Shown here piece after piece: positions 16,156 through 24,380 of a DNA stretch of 35,080 bases. The position numbers were made by a program, and so were the translations under genes. The stretch spans positions 1-35,080 of the forward strand of contig CAZAXX010000019.1 of assembly GCA_964489265.1 (NCBI GenBank), given 5' to 3'. Within the stretch, counting starts at the first letter, position 1, and the number at the start of each line of letters is the position of its first letter. Source of the stretch: CAYRUP01 sp964489265 (GTDB lineage Bacteria > Pseudomonadota > Gammaproteobacteria > DSM-16500). Under the pieces are notes generated by a model. The model made no database searches and was not told the DNA's origin. It worked only from the letters and a program-made list of their open reading frames with translations.

Positions 16156-16767
16156 CTAATTAAGAAAAACTTTCAATATGCCTGAAACTGCAAATCCCAT
16201 TAAAATTACCCCGCCTGAATAATTCAACCATTTAATTGCAGTCGGCGTTAGTTTATGTCGAGTCACATGAATCAAGCCATTTAAAAATAGAACCCAGCTC
16301 ACTGTCCCAATCACGACACCTGTGCCAGCTAGTACGACCCCATTGGTGTTCGTGAGTCCATTCAACGAAATTTGCGAGCTAACAGAAGCCCAAAACAAAA
16401 TGGTATAGGGATTTATCATGGTAATTGCATAACCTTCGATGCCATAACGAAAGAGCGAAGGTAATGAATTTTTATCGGGTGTTTCGTTAATGGGTTTTGC
16501 GCGAAATGCACCAATTGCAAACCAGGCTAAAACAAGTGAACCCACTAATCCAAAAATTCGTAACACATCAGGATACTGTAATAAAACTAATGCGCCTAAA
16601 CACAACAGCGCAAGATAAGTAATATCTGCACTACATGCACCAAGTCCTGTAACGATGCCATACGGTGTGCCAAAACGTAAATTTCGACGAATCATTTCTA
16701 GATTAACCGGACCAATTGGAATAGCAGCGCCCATTCCTAATAAAATACCAACCAATAACCAATGCAT
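16156..16767 (-). CDS. LysE/RhtB-family amino-acid exporter
   Basis: A 203-aa membrane protein with about six hydrophobic helices. The N-terminus has the family mark MGAAIPIGPVNLEMIRRNLR, and a later NPYTILFWA is typical of LysE-type exporters. I start at 16767: AAAGG lies 11 nt upstream and this gives the normal N-terminus, 7 nt after the nadE stop. An open frame running 36 codons further would overlap nadE. The substrate is unknown. It is probably the last-but-two gene of a ygfZ-nadE-lysE-BON-P450 run. Confidence 0.88.
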   Translation of the reverse strand: MHWLLVGILLGMGAAIPIGPVNLEMIRRNLRFGTPYGIVTGLGACSADITYLALLCLGALVLLQYPDVLRIFGLVGSLVLAWFAIGAFRAKPINETPDKNSLPSLFRYGIEGYAITMINPYTILFWASVSSQISLNGLTNTNGVVLAGTGVVIGTVSWVLFLNGLIHVTRHKLTPTAIKWLNYSGGVILMGFAVSGILKVFLN

Positions 16768-16774
16768 ATTTAAA

Positions 16775-18397
16775 CTAACCTTTAAAACCAGATGTAATAG
16801 GATAACGACGATCACGACCAAACGCTTTATGATTGATGCGCACACCAACAGGAGCCTGGCGTCGTTTGTATTCACTTTTCTTAATCAAATTGACGACTTT
16901 GTTCACGACGTCACGATCAAAACCTTGTTCGATAATATTTTCGATACTTTGTTCCTGATTGATGTAAAGTTCAATAATTTTGTCTAAGACGGGATAGGGC
17001 GGCAAACTATCTTCATCTTTTTGATTTGGTGCTAATTCTGCGGTGGGTGGGCGATCGATCGTGCGCAGTGGAATAACTGGATTCAATTGATTGCGAAGAT
17101 GAGCCAAACGATACACTAATGTTTTTGGTACATCTTTCAATACGGCAAAACCACCTGCCATATCACCATACAATGTCGTATAACCAACAGCCATTTCACT
17201 GTGATTTCCGGTGATTAAGACGATGTTTCCTGTTTTATTTGAAAGAGCCATCAAGAGAACACCGCGACAACGTGATTGAATATTTTCTTCAGTGAGATCA
17301 GGTTGCTTGTCGCCAAACAGCGGCGCCAGACTTTCCAAAAAACTATTGAAGCTTGGTTCAATAGAAATAATATCGTAGGACACGCCTAAATTTTTTGTGA
17401 GCGCGATGCCATCTTCCATGCTCATTTCATGCGTGTAACGTGACGGCAACAAGACAGCATGCACACGTTCTTTGCCAAGCGCATCAACTGCAATAGCCAG
17501 CGTCAATGCGGAATCAATACCACCTGATACACCGATGAGTGCGCCAGGGAAATTATTTTTTTGTACGTAATCTCGGGTACCTAATACCAGAGCGTCATAC
17601 ACGCGTTGTTCGATGTCTGGAATGACAAAATTAGCCTGATTAATTGTTGTTTGTGTGCTCGTGATTTCAATGTCGATGGGTAATAATGTCTCGTTACAAA
17701 ATCCAGCAAATTGACAGATTTTTCCTTCTTGATCGATGACCATAGAGCCGCCATCAAATAACAAATCATCTTGCCCGCCGACGCAATTGACGTAAACGAT
17801 AGGGATATTCGCAGCTTTTGCGCGTTTTGCGAGTGTCAGATGGCGTTGTTCATGTTTGTCAATTTCAAAAGGCGAAGCATTTGGCGTAATCAAAACCCGC
17901 GCGCCATGATTGGCGATTTGCTGAGTGGGTCCTGCATGCCAGACGTCTTCACAAATGACTATACCAACGGAAGTACCATTAACTGGAACGACGCAAGGTG
18001 AATTTCCTGGCGTGAAATAACGACATTCGTCAAATACACCGTAATTTGGTAAATGCTGTTTTGCATAACGACCTACGATGGTTCCATTATAAATAACAGA
18101 ACACGTATTAAATAATCCTTGCGATGTTGCATGCGGATGTCCAACCACACAATAAATGCCATGCACTTCATTTTTAAAAGTATTTAAAGCGTCATTGGCA
18201 GCGTCAATAAATGATTTGCGTAACAATAAATCGTCAGGCGGGTAGCCTGTGATGCTTAATTCAGGAAACACAACCATTTCTGCTTTTAATGTATCGCGAG
18301 CGGATTTTGCCGCATTAATTAATTTAATTAAATTACCCTGAATATCACCCACAGTCAGGTTAAGTTGAGCTAATGCAATTCGAAGTTTTTTTGCCAT
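16775..18397 (-). CDS. nadE: Glutamine-dependent NAD+ synthetase
   Basis: A 540-aa two-domain enzyme. The N-terminal nitrilase-type glutaminase domain has the triad Glu46 (FPELSITGYPP), Lys113 (YAKQHLPNYGVFDE) and Cys149 (VICEDVWH). The C-terminal ATP-pyrophosphatase domain has the SGGIDSA P-loop at 291-297 and LYGDMAGGFAVLKDVPKT. It amidates deamido-NAD to NAD using ammonia from glutamine. It lies 3 nt after ygfZ; pncA, an earlier step of the same salvage route, is 0.9 kb away on the other strand. Confidence 0.96.
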   Translation of the reverse strand: MAKKLRIALAQLNLTVGDIQGNLIKLINAAKSARDTLKAEMVVFPELSITGYPPDDLLLRKSFIDAANDALNTFKNEVHGIYCVVGHPHATSQGLFNTCSVIYNGTIVGRYAKQHLPNYGVFDECRYFTPGNSPCVVPVNGTSVGIVICEDVWHAGPTQQIANHGARVLITPNASPFEIDKHEQRHLTLAKRAKAANIPIVYVNCVGGQDDLLFDGGSMVIDQEGKICQFAGFCNETLLPIDIEITSTQTTINQANFVIPDIEQRVYDALVLGTRDYVQKNNFPGALIGVSGGIDSALTLAIAVDALGKERVHAVLLPSRYTHEMSMEDGIALTKNLGVSYDIISIEPSFNSFLESLAPLFGDKQPDLTEENIQSRCRGVLLMALSNKTGNIVLITGNHSEMAVGYTTLYGDMAGGFAVLKDVPKTLVYRLAHLRNQLNPVIPLRTIDRPPTAELAPNQKDEDSLPPYPVLDKIIELYINQEQSIENIIEQGFDRDVVNKVVNLIKKSEYKRRQAPVGVRINHKAFGRDRRYPITSGFKG

Positions 18398-18400
18398 TGT

Positions 18401-19213
18401 TTATAAACCCAAAAATTCTAATGTATGTTTTTTATTGGCATCGATGCATAACTTCCCGGTCGCGACATCCGATTCCTGAGCAATCACCAGTAATTCATAG
18501 TTATTATAATCTATTTGAACAAAGTCAACGATGCTGCCGCAAGTTTTATTCTCTAAATAAATATCATTACCGCGTGTTAAGGGGAGGTCGGTCTGTACTT
18601 TTGCCCGAAATAAGCGATTTTTCAATTTACCGCGGTATTGCATGCGCGCAATGATTTCCTGGCCAGTATAACAACCCTTGTTGAAGCTAATGGCATTAAG
18701 TTTAGGTAAATCAATATCATGCGGCAAAAATCGTTCTGATGTTTCTGGATAAATGGCGGGAATACCCTGTGCAATATCCAGTTTTTTCCATTCCTGTTCT
18801 TTATCCGATGCTTCCAGAGAGCTGCCAATCAATTGATATCGAGACCCTGGCTCTTTAATGCATAAACACTCAGTTGGGAGCTCTGGCAATGTGTCGCCGA
18901 GGTAGCCAATTGAAGTCAATTCATCGCTCGCATCGGTTAATTTAACTTTAAAAAAAACCGCGTATTTTTGCAGTGCTTTTAATGCGATTGGGATCATGTC
19001 GCGTGGCATTTGCAAATAATAATGATCAAGAAAAATAAATAGGCGAAACAAACTAATTACCCGGCCCTGCGGATTGCAATGCGCGCCTAAACTGGATTGC
19101 GTGGGTGTGATTTCATCGAGGTTACACGTTAATTGGCCTTGTAAAAATTTTTTGGCATCCAACCCCGAAATACAAATGTGCCCTAGATGACGCAGATTAA
19201 TTGTTGTATTCAT
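18401..19213 (-). CDS. ygfZ: YgfZ/GcvT-domain folate-binding protein
   Basis: A 270-aa protein with the YgfZ signature KGCYTGQEIIAR, whose Cys is residue 181 in this numbering, followed by the R-G-K-L-K-N-R segment. The N-terminal part has the GcvT-like SGLDAKKFLQGQLTCNL motif. YgfZ helps maintain or repair certain Fe-S proteins using tetrahydrofolate. I place the start at the Met at 19213; one 13 codons upstream (19252) is open too and neither has a clear ribosome site. It faces pncA divergently. Confidence 0.88.
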   Translation of the reverse strand: MNTTINLRHLGHICISGLDAKKFLQGQLTCNLDEITPTQSSLGAHCNPQGRVISLFRLFIFLDHYYLQMPRDMIPIALKALQKYAVFFKVKLTDASDELTSIGYLGDTLPELPTECLCIKEPGSRYQLIGSSLEASDKEQEWKKLDIAQGIPAIYPETSERFLPHDIDLPKLNAISFNKGCYTGQEIIARMQYRGKLKNRLFRAKVQTDLPLTRGNDIYLENKTCGSIVDFVQIDYNNYELLVIAQESDVATGKLCIDANKKHTLEFLGL

Positions 19214-19277
19214 AGTTTTCGTATTTTTTGTAATAGTAAAGTCGTATATCATACAACAATTGTAGGGGTTGGTTACA

Positions 19278-19895
19278 ATGAAGAAAACTGCATTATTATT
19301 GGTTGATTTACAAAATGATTTTTGTCACGGCGGATCGTTGGCGGTTCCGGACGGCGATGCTGTGATTACACTGGCAAATAAGCTGCAAGCGCATTTCGAT
19401 TTAGTTCTCGCCACAAAAGATTGGCATCCAGCGGACCATATCAGTTTTGCATCCAATCATCCCGGTAAAAAGATTGGCGATGTCATTACGGCAAATGGAA
19501 TCAAGCAAATATTATGGCCAGATCACTGCGTGCAAAATTCCAAAGGATCTGAATTTCATCCCATGCTGGATACTTCAAAAATCAAGCGGATTTTCCACAA
19601 GGGAACCGATCCATTTATCGACAGTTACAGCGCTTTTTTCGATAACAAACACCTTCGCACAACAGGGCTTGCTGATTTTTTAAATCAGGAAGGTGTCACG
19701 GATCTTTATATTTTGGGGTTAGCCACAGATTATTGCGTAAAATATTCTTGCCTCGATGCAACTCAATTTAATTTTGCAGTTCATATCATTGAGGATGGTT
19801 GTCGAGGCGTTGAATTGCGGCCGGGTGATGTGGCGAATGCAATGCAAGAAATTCTGGAAGCTGGAGTAAAAGTAACGAACTCTAACTATTTTTAA
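19278..19895 (+). CDS. pncA: Nicotinamidase PncA
   Basis: A 205-aa isochorismatase-fold amidase with catalytic Asp10, Lys108 and Cys153 (LATDYCVKYS) and metal ligands Asp48, His50 (KDWHP) and His83 (PDHCVQ). It hydrolyses nicotinamide to nicotinate in NAD salvage. The ATG at 19278 is chosen over a TTG at 19269 because AGGGG lies 9 nt before it. The 3' end overlaps the convergent gph gene by 14 nt, so each gene's last codons are read on the opposite strand of the other. Confidence 0.95.
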   Translation: MKKTALLLVDLQNDFCHGGSLAVPDGDAVITLANKLQAHFDLVLATKDWHPADHISFASNHPGKKIGDVITANGIKQILWPDHCVQNSKGSEFHPMLDTSKIKRIFHKGTDPFIDSYSAFFDNKHLRTTGLADFLNQEGVTDLYILGLATDYCVKYSCLDATQFNFAVHIIEDGCRGVELRPGDVANAMQEILEAGVKVTNSNYF

Positions 19896-20547
19896 TCCAG
19901 TCAATAATTTCAAGCGGATGTTTGATATACCCAGTCGCACCCCAGCTCAATGGATTTTCTTCGGCAGGAATATAACCATAGAGCGCGGCCAGCGATGGGT
20001 TGCCTGCGGCTTTACTTGCTTCAATATCAATCGCAGAATCGCCAATATAAACACAATCTTTAGGGTCGAAACGTAACAGGTTACATGCATGTAAAATAGG
20101 TTCTGGATGCGGTTTGCGATTTTGTAACGAATCGCCGCTAATGACACAACCAGTGCGTTTATCAAGTTCTAAATGCGTAATCAACTGATCGGTATAACGC
20201 GCGGGTTTGTTCGTCACAATTCCCCATGGCATGTTATTTTTTTCGATGAATTCCAGTGTTTCTTCCATTCCAGGGAAAAATTGGGTGGTATTGATAATAT
20301 TCTCTTGGTAAAAATGCAGTAATTTTTCAGAAAGTGCCGGATAGCGTTCATCCGTGGTGTCAATGTTCATGCCTAATTTTAAAAGACCTTTACAGCCACT
20401 GCCTGCGGCAGGGCGGATAAGATCTAGGGGTAGCATTGGCAACTTATTTTCTTCCAATAACTGATTCAGTGCGAGACCCAAGTCATATGCCGTATCGAGT
20501 AATGTACCATCCAGATCGAATAAAACTGCTTTAATTGTTGTTTTCAT
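19882..20547 (-). CDS. gph: Phosphoglycolate phosphatase-like HAD hydrolase
   Basis: A 221-aa HAD hydrolase with motif I FDLDGTLLDT (Asp11, Asp13), a helical cap domain, motif II IVTNKP and the late GDSAIDIEASKAAG. Size and motifs fit Gph, which removes phosphate from 2-phosphoglycolate, and its place right after ubiG is a common proteobacterial arrangement. The start overlaps the ubiG stop by 4 nt. Related HADs with other substrates cannot be excluded. Confidence 0.88.
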   Translation of the reverse strand: MKTTIKAVLFDLDGTLLDTAYDLGLALNQLLEENKLPMLPLDLIRPAAGSGCKGLLKLGMNIDTTDERYPALSEKLLHFYQENIINTTQFFPGMEETLEFIEKNNMPWGIVTNKPARYTDQLITHLELDKRTGCVISGDSLQNRKPHPEPILHACNLLRFDPKDCVYIGDSAIDIEASKAAGNPSLAALYGYIPAEENPLSWGATGYIKHPLEIIDWIKNS

Positions 20548-21242
20548 TTTTTTGTATGCACCAAGTAGTTAACAGAAATATCATCAGTCAGAAAATATTT
20601 TTTCGTCAGTGGATTATAACCCAGTCCCGTCATATCAACCATGTGTAAACCTGCTTTTCTAGCCCAGTCGCTTAATTCACTGGGTCGGATAAATTTAGCA
20701 AAATCATGCGTGTTTTTAGGAATTAGATTTAAAATATATTCGGCACCGAGGATAGCAAATAAATAGGATTTTGCATTTCGATTTAACGTAGAGAAAAAAA
20801 CATGGCCATCCGGTTTCGCTAATTTTGCTGCAGCTGCAATGACGGAGGTCGGGTCTGGAACATGTTCCAGCATTTCAAGGCAAGTCACTACATCATATTG
20901 GCCTGGCTGCTGTGCCGCCATTTCTTCAGCGGTGGTGAGTTGATAATTGATATCAATTCCACTTTCATGCCGATGCAATTTAGCCACATCGAGGGCCGCC
21001 TTACTCATATCAATTCCAGTCACATTGGCGCCGAGTTTCGCCATGCTTTCCGATAAAATACCGCCACCACAACCGATATCGATGACTGTTTTTCCTGCCA
21101 AAGGAACTATTTGATTAATATAATTCAAGCGTAGCGGATTGATTGCATGCAAGGTCTTTAATTCGCCTTCCGCATCCCACCAATGGGCAGCAGAATGGCT
21201 AAATTTGGCTATTTCACTCGGGTCGACGTTTGAATTTCTCAT
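20544..21242 (-). CDS. ubiG: Ubiquinone O-methyltransferase UbiG
   Basis: A 232-aa class I SAM methyltransferase. The N-terminus has the UbiG-type FSHSAAHWWDAEGELKTLHAINPLRL; SAM motif I is VIDIGCGGG (53-61), followed by GIDMS, and EMLEHVPDP comes later. It does both O-methylations of ubiquinone synthesis. It is translationally coupled to gph. A candidate promoter lies at 21314-21286. Confidence 0.95.
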   Translation of the reverse strand: MRNSNVDPSEIAKFSHSAAHWWDAEGELKTLHAINPLRLNYINQIVPLAGKTVIDIGCGGGILSESMAKLGANVTGIDMSKAALDVAKLHRHESGIDINYQLTTAEEMAAQQPGQYDVVTCLEMLEHVPDPTSVIAAAAKLAKPDGHVFFSTLNRNAKSYLFAILGAEYILNLIPKNTHDFAKFIRPSELSDWARKAGLHMVDMTGLGYNPLTKKYFLTDDISVNYLVHTKK

Positions 21243-21251
21243 TATTTACTC

Positions 21252-21280
21252 TTGTTGTCTGACTGACTTCTGTTTATCAT
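21252..21280 (+). promoter_or_regulatory. Candidate promoter of the small secreted protein
   Basis: TTGTTG (21252-21257) and TATCAT (21275-21280) are 17 bp apart, about 46 bp before the start codon of the 66-aa gene. The match is partial and it lies close to the divergent candidate at 21286-21314. Confidence 0.3.
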
Positions 21281-21285
21281 ACTAA

Positions 21286-21314
21286 ATCGTACTAACCTAT
21301 TTTTATTTTATCAA
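21286..21314 (-). promoter_or_regulatory. Candidate promoter of ubiG-gph
   Basis: On the minus strand TTGATA (21314-21309, five of six bases) and TACGAT (21291-21286) are 17 bp apart, about 44 bp before the ubiG start codon. Its -35 touches the ribosome site of the divergent small gene. Confidence 0.4.
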
Positions 21315-21326
21315 AGGGAATTTCAT

Positions 21327-21527
21327 ATGAAGACAAAATTATTGGCGGCGGTGGGTGTATTAAGTGTTGTTATGGCGGCTTCAGTGGCATTTGCTGACGA
21401 TACATCTGCAACAACTGCGCCTGGCATGAGTGGAGCTCCAACAGCAGCTCCTGATACTTCTGCAACAACGAGCAGCACGAGTGCTTCCTCTGATGCAATG
21501 AGCGCTACCAGCCAAGCATCACAATAA
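21327..21527 (+). CDS. Small secreted Ser/Thr/Ala-rich protein
   Basis: A 66-aa product with a good signal peptide (MKTKLL, a hydrophobic core, cleavage at AFA-DD after about residue 23). The mature part, about 43 residues, is almost wholly Ser, Thr, Ala, Pro, Gly and Asp, with repeated TSATT-like units, and looks disordered. No family was recognised. An AAGGGA ribosome site 8 nt before the ATG and a strong terminator directly behind the gene support it as a real, separately transcribed unit. The periplasm or outside is the likely location. Confidence 0.75.
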   Translation: MKTKLLAAVGVLSVVMAASVAFADDTSATTAPGMSGAPTAAPDTSATTSSTSASSDAMSATSQASQ

Positions 21528-21544
21528 ACCTAATTTTGTGATAT

Positions 21545-21576
21545 AAAAAACCCTGCTTTTGCGGGGTTTTTATTTT
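21545..21576 (+). terminator. Rho-independent terminator
   Basis: A 10-bp stem, AAAACCCTGC (21547-21556) with GCGGGGTTTT (21561-21570, one G-U pair), has a TTTT loop and is followed by a T-rich run (TATTTT). It lies 17 nt after the stop of the small secreted gene and ends only about 24 nt before pepN, so pepN must have its own promoter overlapping it or rely on leakage. Confidence 0.85.
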
Positions 21577-21599
21577 ATTAATATACGAGAATTGAAAGA

Positions 21600-24203
21600 A
21601 TGACAGACAAAAACCCTCAGACGATTTATCTACGAGATTATCAAGTTCCTGACTATCTGATCGATGACGTGAATTTAGAATTCCATTTAGATGAAGATTC
21701 AACTGTAGTGAAATCCACTCTCAATTTACACTTGAATCCAGCGAGTCTTCATCCAAATAAAAATTTAGTGCTGGTAGGCGAAGAGTTGCAACTGCTCTCA
21801 GTTTCTATCGATGGCAAACTTTTACATGCAAACGACTATGCACTGACAGAAAATACGCTAACTCTTTTTTCAGTCCCGAAAAAATTCATTCTCGAAATTC
21901 AAACACGTAGCAAACCCCAGGAAAATACTTCACTGAGCGGCTTGTATAAATCCAGCGGAAATTTTTGCACGCAATGTGAAGCGGAAGGTTTTCGTCGCAT
22001 CACGTATTTTTTAGATCGACCTGACGTAATGGCACGTTATACCACTAAAATTATTGCGGATGAAAAACGTTATCCTATTTTGTTATCGAATGGCAATCCA
22101 ATAAAAGCCGGTAAATCAGAGGGCGGTAAACATTGGGTGATTTGGGAAGATCCTTTCAAAAAACCCAGTTATCTGTTTGCTTTGGTTGCAGGCAATCTCG
22201 AATTTGTCGAAGATTTTTTTGTGACACAATCAGGTCGTCGCGTGGCGTTGCGCATTTATGTTGAAAAGGGTAATCACGATAAATGTGCTCATGCAATGCA
22301 AGCAGTAAAAAAAGCGATGCGTTGGGATGAAGAAAAATATGGCCGTGAATATGATTTAGATATTTATATGATTGTGGCTGTCAGCGATTTCAATATGGGC
22401 GCGATGGAAAATAAAGGTTTAAATATTTTTAATACGAAATATATTTTAGCGAAACCAGAAACCGCAACCGATCTGGATTATATTCATATTGAATCCGTGA
22501 TTGCACATGAATATTTTCACAATTGGACTGGCAATCGCATCACCTGTCGTGACTGGTTTCAGTTAAGTTTGAAAGAAGGCTTAACTATTTTCCGTGATCA
22601 AAGTTTTACTGCCGATACGACATCCAAAACCGTATCGCGCATTCAAGATGTGAATGCATTGCGCGTGACACAATTTCCTGAAGACGCAGGCCCACTTGCA
22701 CATTCCGTGCGTCCGGATTCCTATATTGAAATAAATAATTTTTACACGGCGACAATTTATAACAAAGGCTCTGAAGTTATCGGCATGATTAAAACGATTA
22801 TTGGAGACGAAGCTTATCGGCGTGGCATGGATTTGTATTTTGAGCGTTTTGATGGTCAGGCCGTGACGATTGAAGATTTTGTGAAGGCGCATGAAGATGC
22901 GTCAGGTGTTCAGTTAAAACAATTTCGATTATGGTACAGTCAAGCGGGAACGCCCGTATTGGATGTGCACGATGAATATGATGCACAGTCAAAAACCTAT
23001 ACGTTAGTGATAAAACAAACCTGTCCAAAAACACCGGGACAAGCGGATAAAAAACCCATGCATATTCCTGTTAGCATCGGTTTGCTAGATTCATCAGGCA
23101 AAGAGCTTGCTAGTGATTTGCTGCATGTGGTCGATAGTGAAAATCGGTTCCTGTTTAATAATATTCAAACTAAACCCATTCCTTCTTTGCTGAGAAATTT
23201 TTCCGCTCCCGTGAAAATTAAATATAATTATTCCGAGCAGGATTTAGTATTGCTGTTTCAGCACGATAAAGATTTATTTAATCGTTGGGAAGCAGGACAA
23301 AAATATGCGATCAAAACGATTTTACAATTGGTGCATGATTATCAAAATAAAAAACCATTACAGTTAGCGAATGAATTTGTTTCTGCATTTGATTATGTCA
23401 TGCAAACCATGCGAGAGGACAACTGGTTGTTGTCGGAAATGTTAACCTTGCCTTCCGAAAAATATTTAGCTGAACAAATGACGGTAATTGATGTTGATGC
23501 GATTCATGCGGCGCGTGAATTTGTGTTGCATGAATTAGCTGTAAAATTAGAGAATCGTTTCAACGAAATTTATCAGGAGTTGAATACACAGAAACCCTAT
23601 GAATTTACGCTACAAGCGGTTGGTGATCGTTATCTTAAAAATGTTTGTCTGAGTTATTTGCTGGTTTTACCTCAGCATGAAAATATTGGTGTGTCACAAT
23701 TCGATTTTTCCTTGTCATCCAACATGACTGACACGATGGCGGCACTCAAAGCGTTAGTGAATACCGAGAGTTCACAAAAGGGTAAAGCATTAGCTGAGTT
23801 TTATCACAAATGGCAGCATGATGCGCTCGTGGTAGATAAATGGTTTGCCTTGCAAGCATCGTCTAAATTACCCGGTACATTGCAGCATGTAAAAAAATTA
23901 TTGCATCACGAAGCATTCGATATAAAAAATCCAAACAAGGTGTATTCTTTGATTGGTGCGTTTGGCAATAATCTCGCGCATTTTCATGTTGCGAGCGGTG
24001 AAGGTTATCGGTTTCTAGCAGAAGTTGTATTGCAATTAAATGCACTCAATCCACAGGTTGCAGCTCGCATGATAAAACCATTAACCGATTGGAAGCGTTA
24101 TGATGCGAAACGACAAAAATTAATGCGTGAGCAATTGGAATTATTATCAAAAAATCCCATGCTATCACCTGATATATTTGAAATAGTAACAAAGAGTCTT
24201 TAG
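21600..24203 (+). CDS. pepN: Aminopeptidase N (M1 family)
   Basis: An 867-aa M1 metallopeptidase close to the E. coli PepN length (870). The substrate-binding GAMENK is at 267-272; zinc ligands are His303 and His307 (HEYFHNWTGNR) with Glu304 catalytic and Glu326 (LKEGLT) the third ligand. The C-terminal helical domain is present. It trims N-terminal residues from peptides in the cytoplasm. The final AG of its TAG stop falls at the edge of the palindromic element 24203-24364, which apparently separated it from fumC. Confidence 0.97.
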   Translation: MTDKNPQTIYLRDYQVPDYLIDDVNLEFHLDEDSTVVKSTLNLHLNPASLHPNKNLVLVGEELQLLSVSIDGKLLHANDYALTENTLTLFSVPKKFILEIQTRSKPQENTSLSGLYKSSGNFCTQCEAEGFRRITYFLDRPDVMARYTTKIIADEKRYPILLSNGNPIKAGKSEGGKHWVIWEDPFKKPSYLFALVAGNLEFVEDFFVTQSGRRVALRIYVEKGNHDKCAHAMQAVKKAMRWDEEKYGREYDLDIYMIVAVSDFNMGAMENKGLNIFNTKYILAKPETATDLDYIHIESVIAHEYFHNWTGNRITCRDWFQLSLKEGLTIFRDQSFTADTTSKTVSRIQDVNALRVTQFPEDAGPLAHSVRPDSYIEINNFYTATIYNKGSEVIGMIKTIIGDEAYRRGMDLYFERFDGQAVTIEDFVKAHEDASGVQLKQFRLWYSQAGTPVLDVHDEYDAQSKTYTLVIKQTCPKTPGQADKKPMHIPVSIGLLDSSGKELASDLLHVVDSENRFLFNNIQTKPIPSLLRNFSAPVKIKYNYSEQDLVLLFQHDKDLFNRWEAGQKYAIKTILQLVHDYQNKKPLQLANEFVSAFDYVMQTMREDNWLLSEMLTLPSEKYLAEQMTVIDVDAIHAAREFVLHELAVKLENRFNEIYQELNTQKPYEFTLQAVGDRYLKNVCLSYLLVLPQHENIGVSQFDFSLSSNMTDTMAALKALVNTESSQKGKALAEFYHKWQHDALVVDKWFALQASSKLPGTLQHVKKLLHHEAFDIKNPNKVYSLIGAFGNNLAHFHVASGEGYRFLAEVVLQLNALNPQVAARMIKPLTDWKRYDAKRQKLMREQLELLSKNPMLSPDIFEIVTKSL

Positions 24204-24364
24204 AGCCTGTTTAATATCTTTTTGTGTACTTGAAAAAAGCGGTAGAATCGGCCAAAATCGTCGCAAGTTTTCGTTAAATAGCTCTGCTATTCGCCTCAAA
24301 CTTGCGACGATTTTGACTCGATTCCCCACTTTTTCAAGTACACAAAAAGATATTAAACAGGCTC
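24203..24364. repeat. 162-bp palindromic (MITE-like) element between pepN and fumC
   Basis: The ends GAGCCTGTTTAA and TTAAACAGGCTC are inverses, and the match runs about 34 bp without a fault; a second perfect inverse block lies at 24254-24270 and 24298-24314. The loop holds a small inner hairpin (AATAGC / GCTATT). TTA occurs on both flanks (24200-24202 and 24365-24367), which fits a 3-bp target duplication. There is no reading frame for a transposase, so it would have moved with help from another element. Confidence 0.85.
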
Positions 24365-24380
24365 TTAGGAGAAAAATTAA

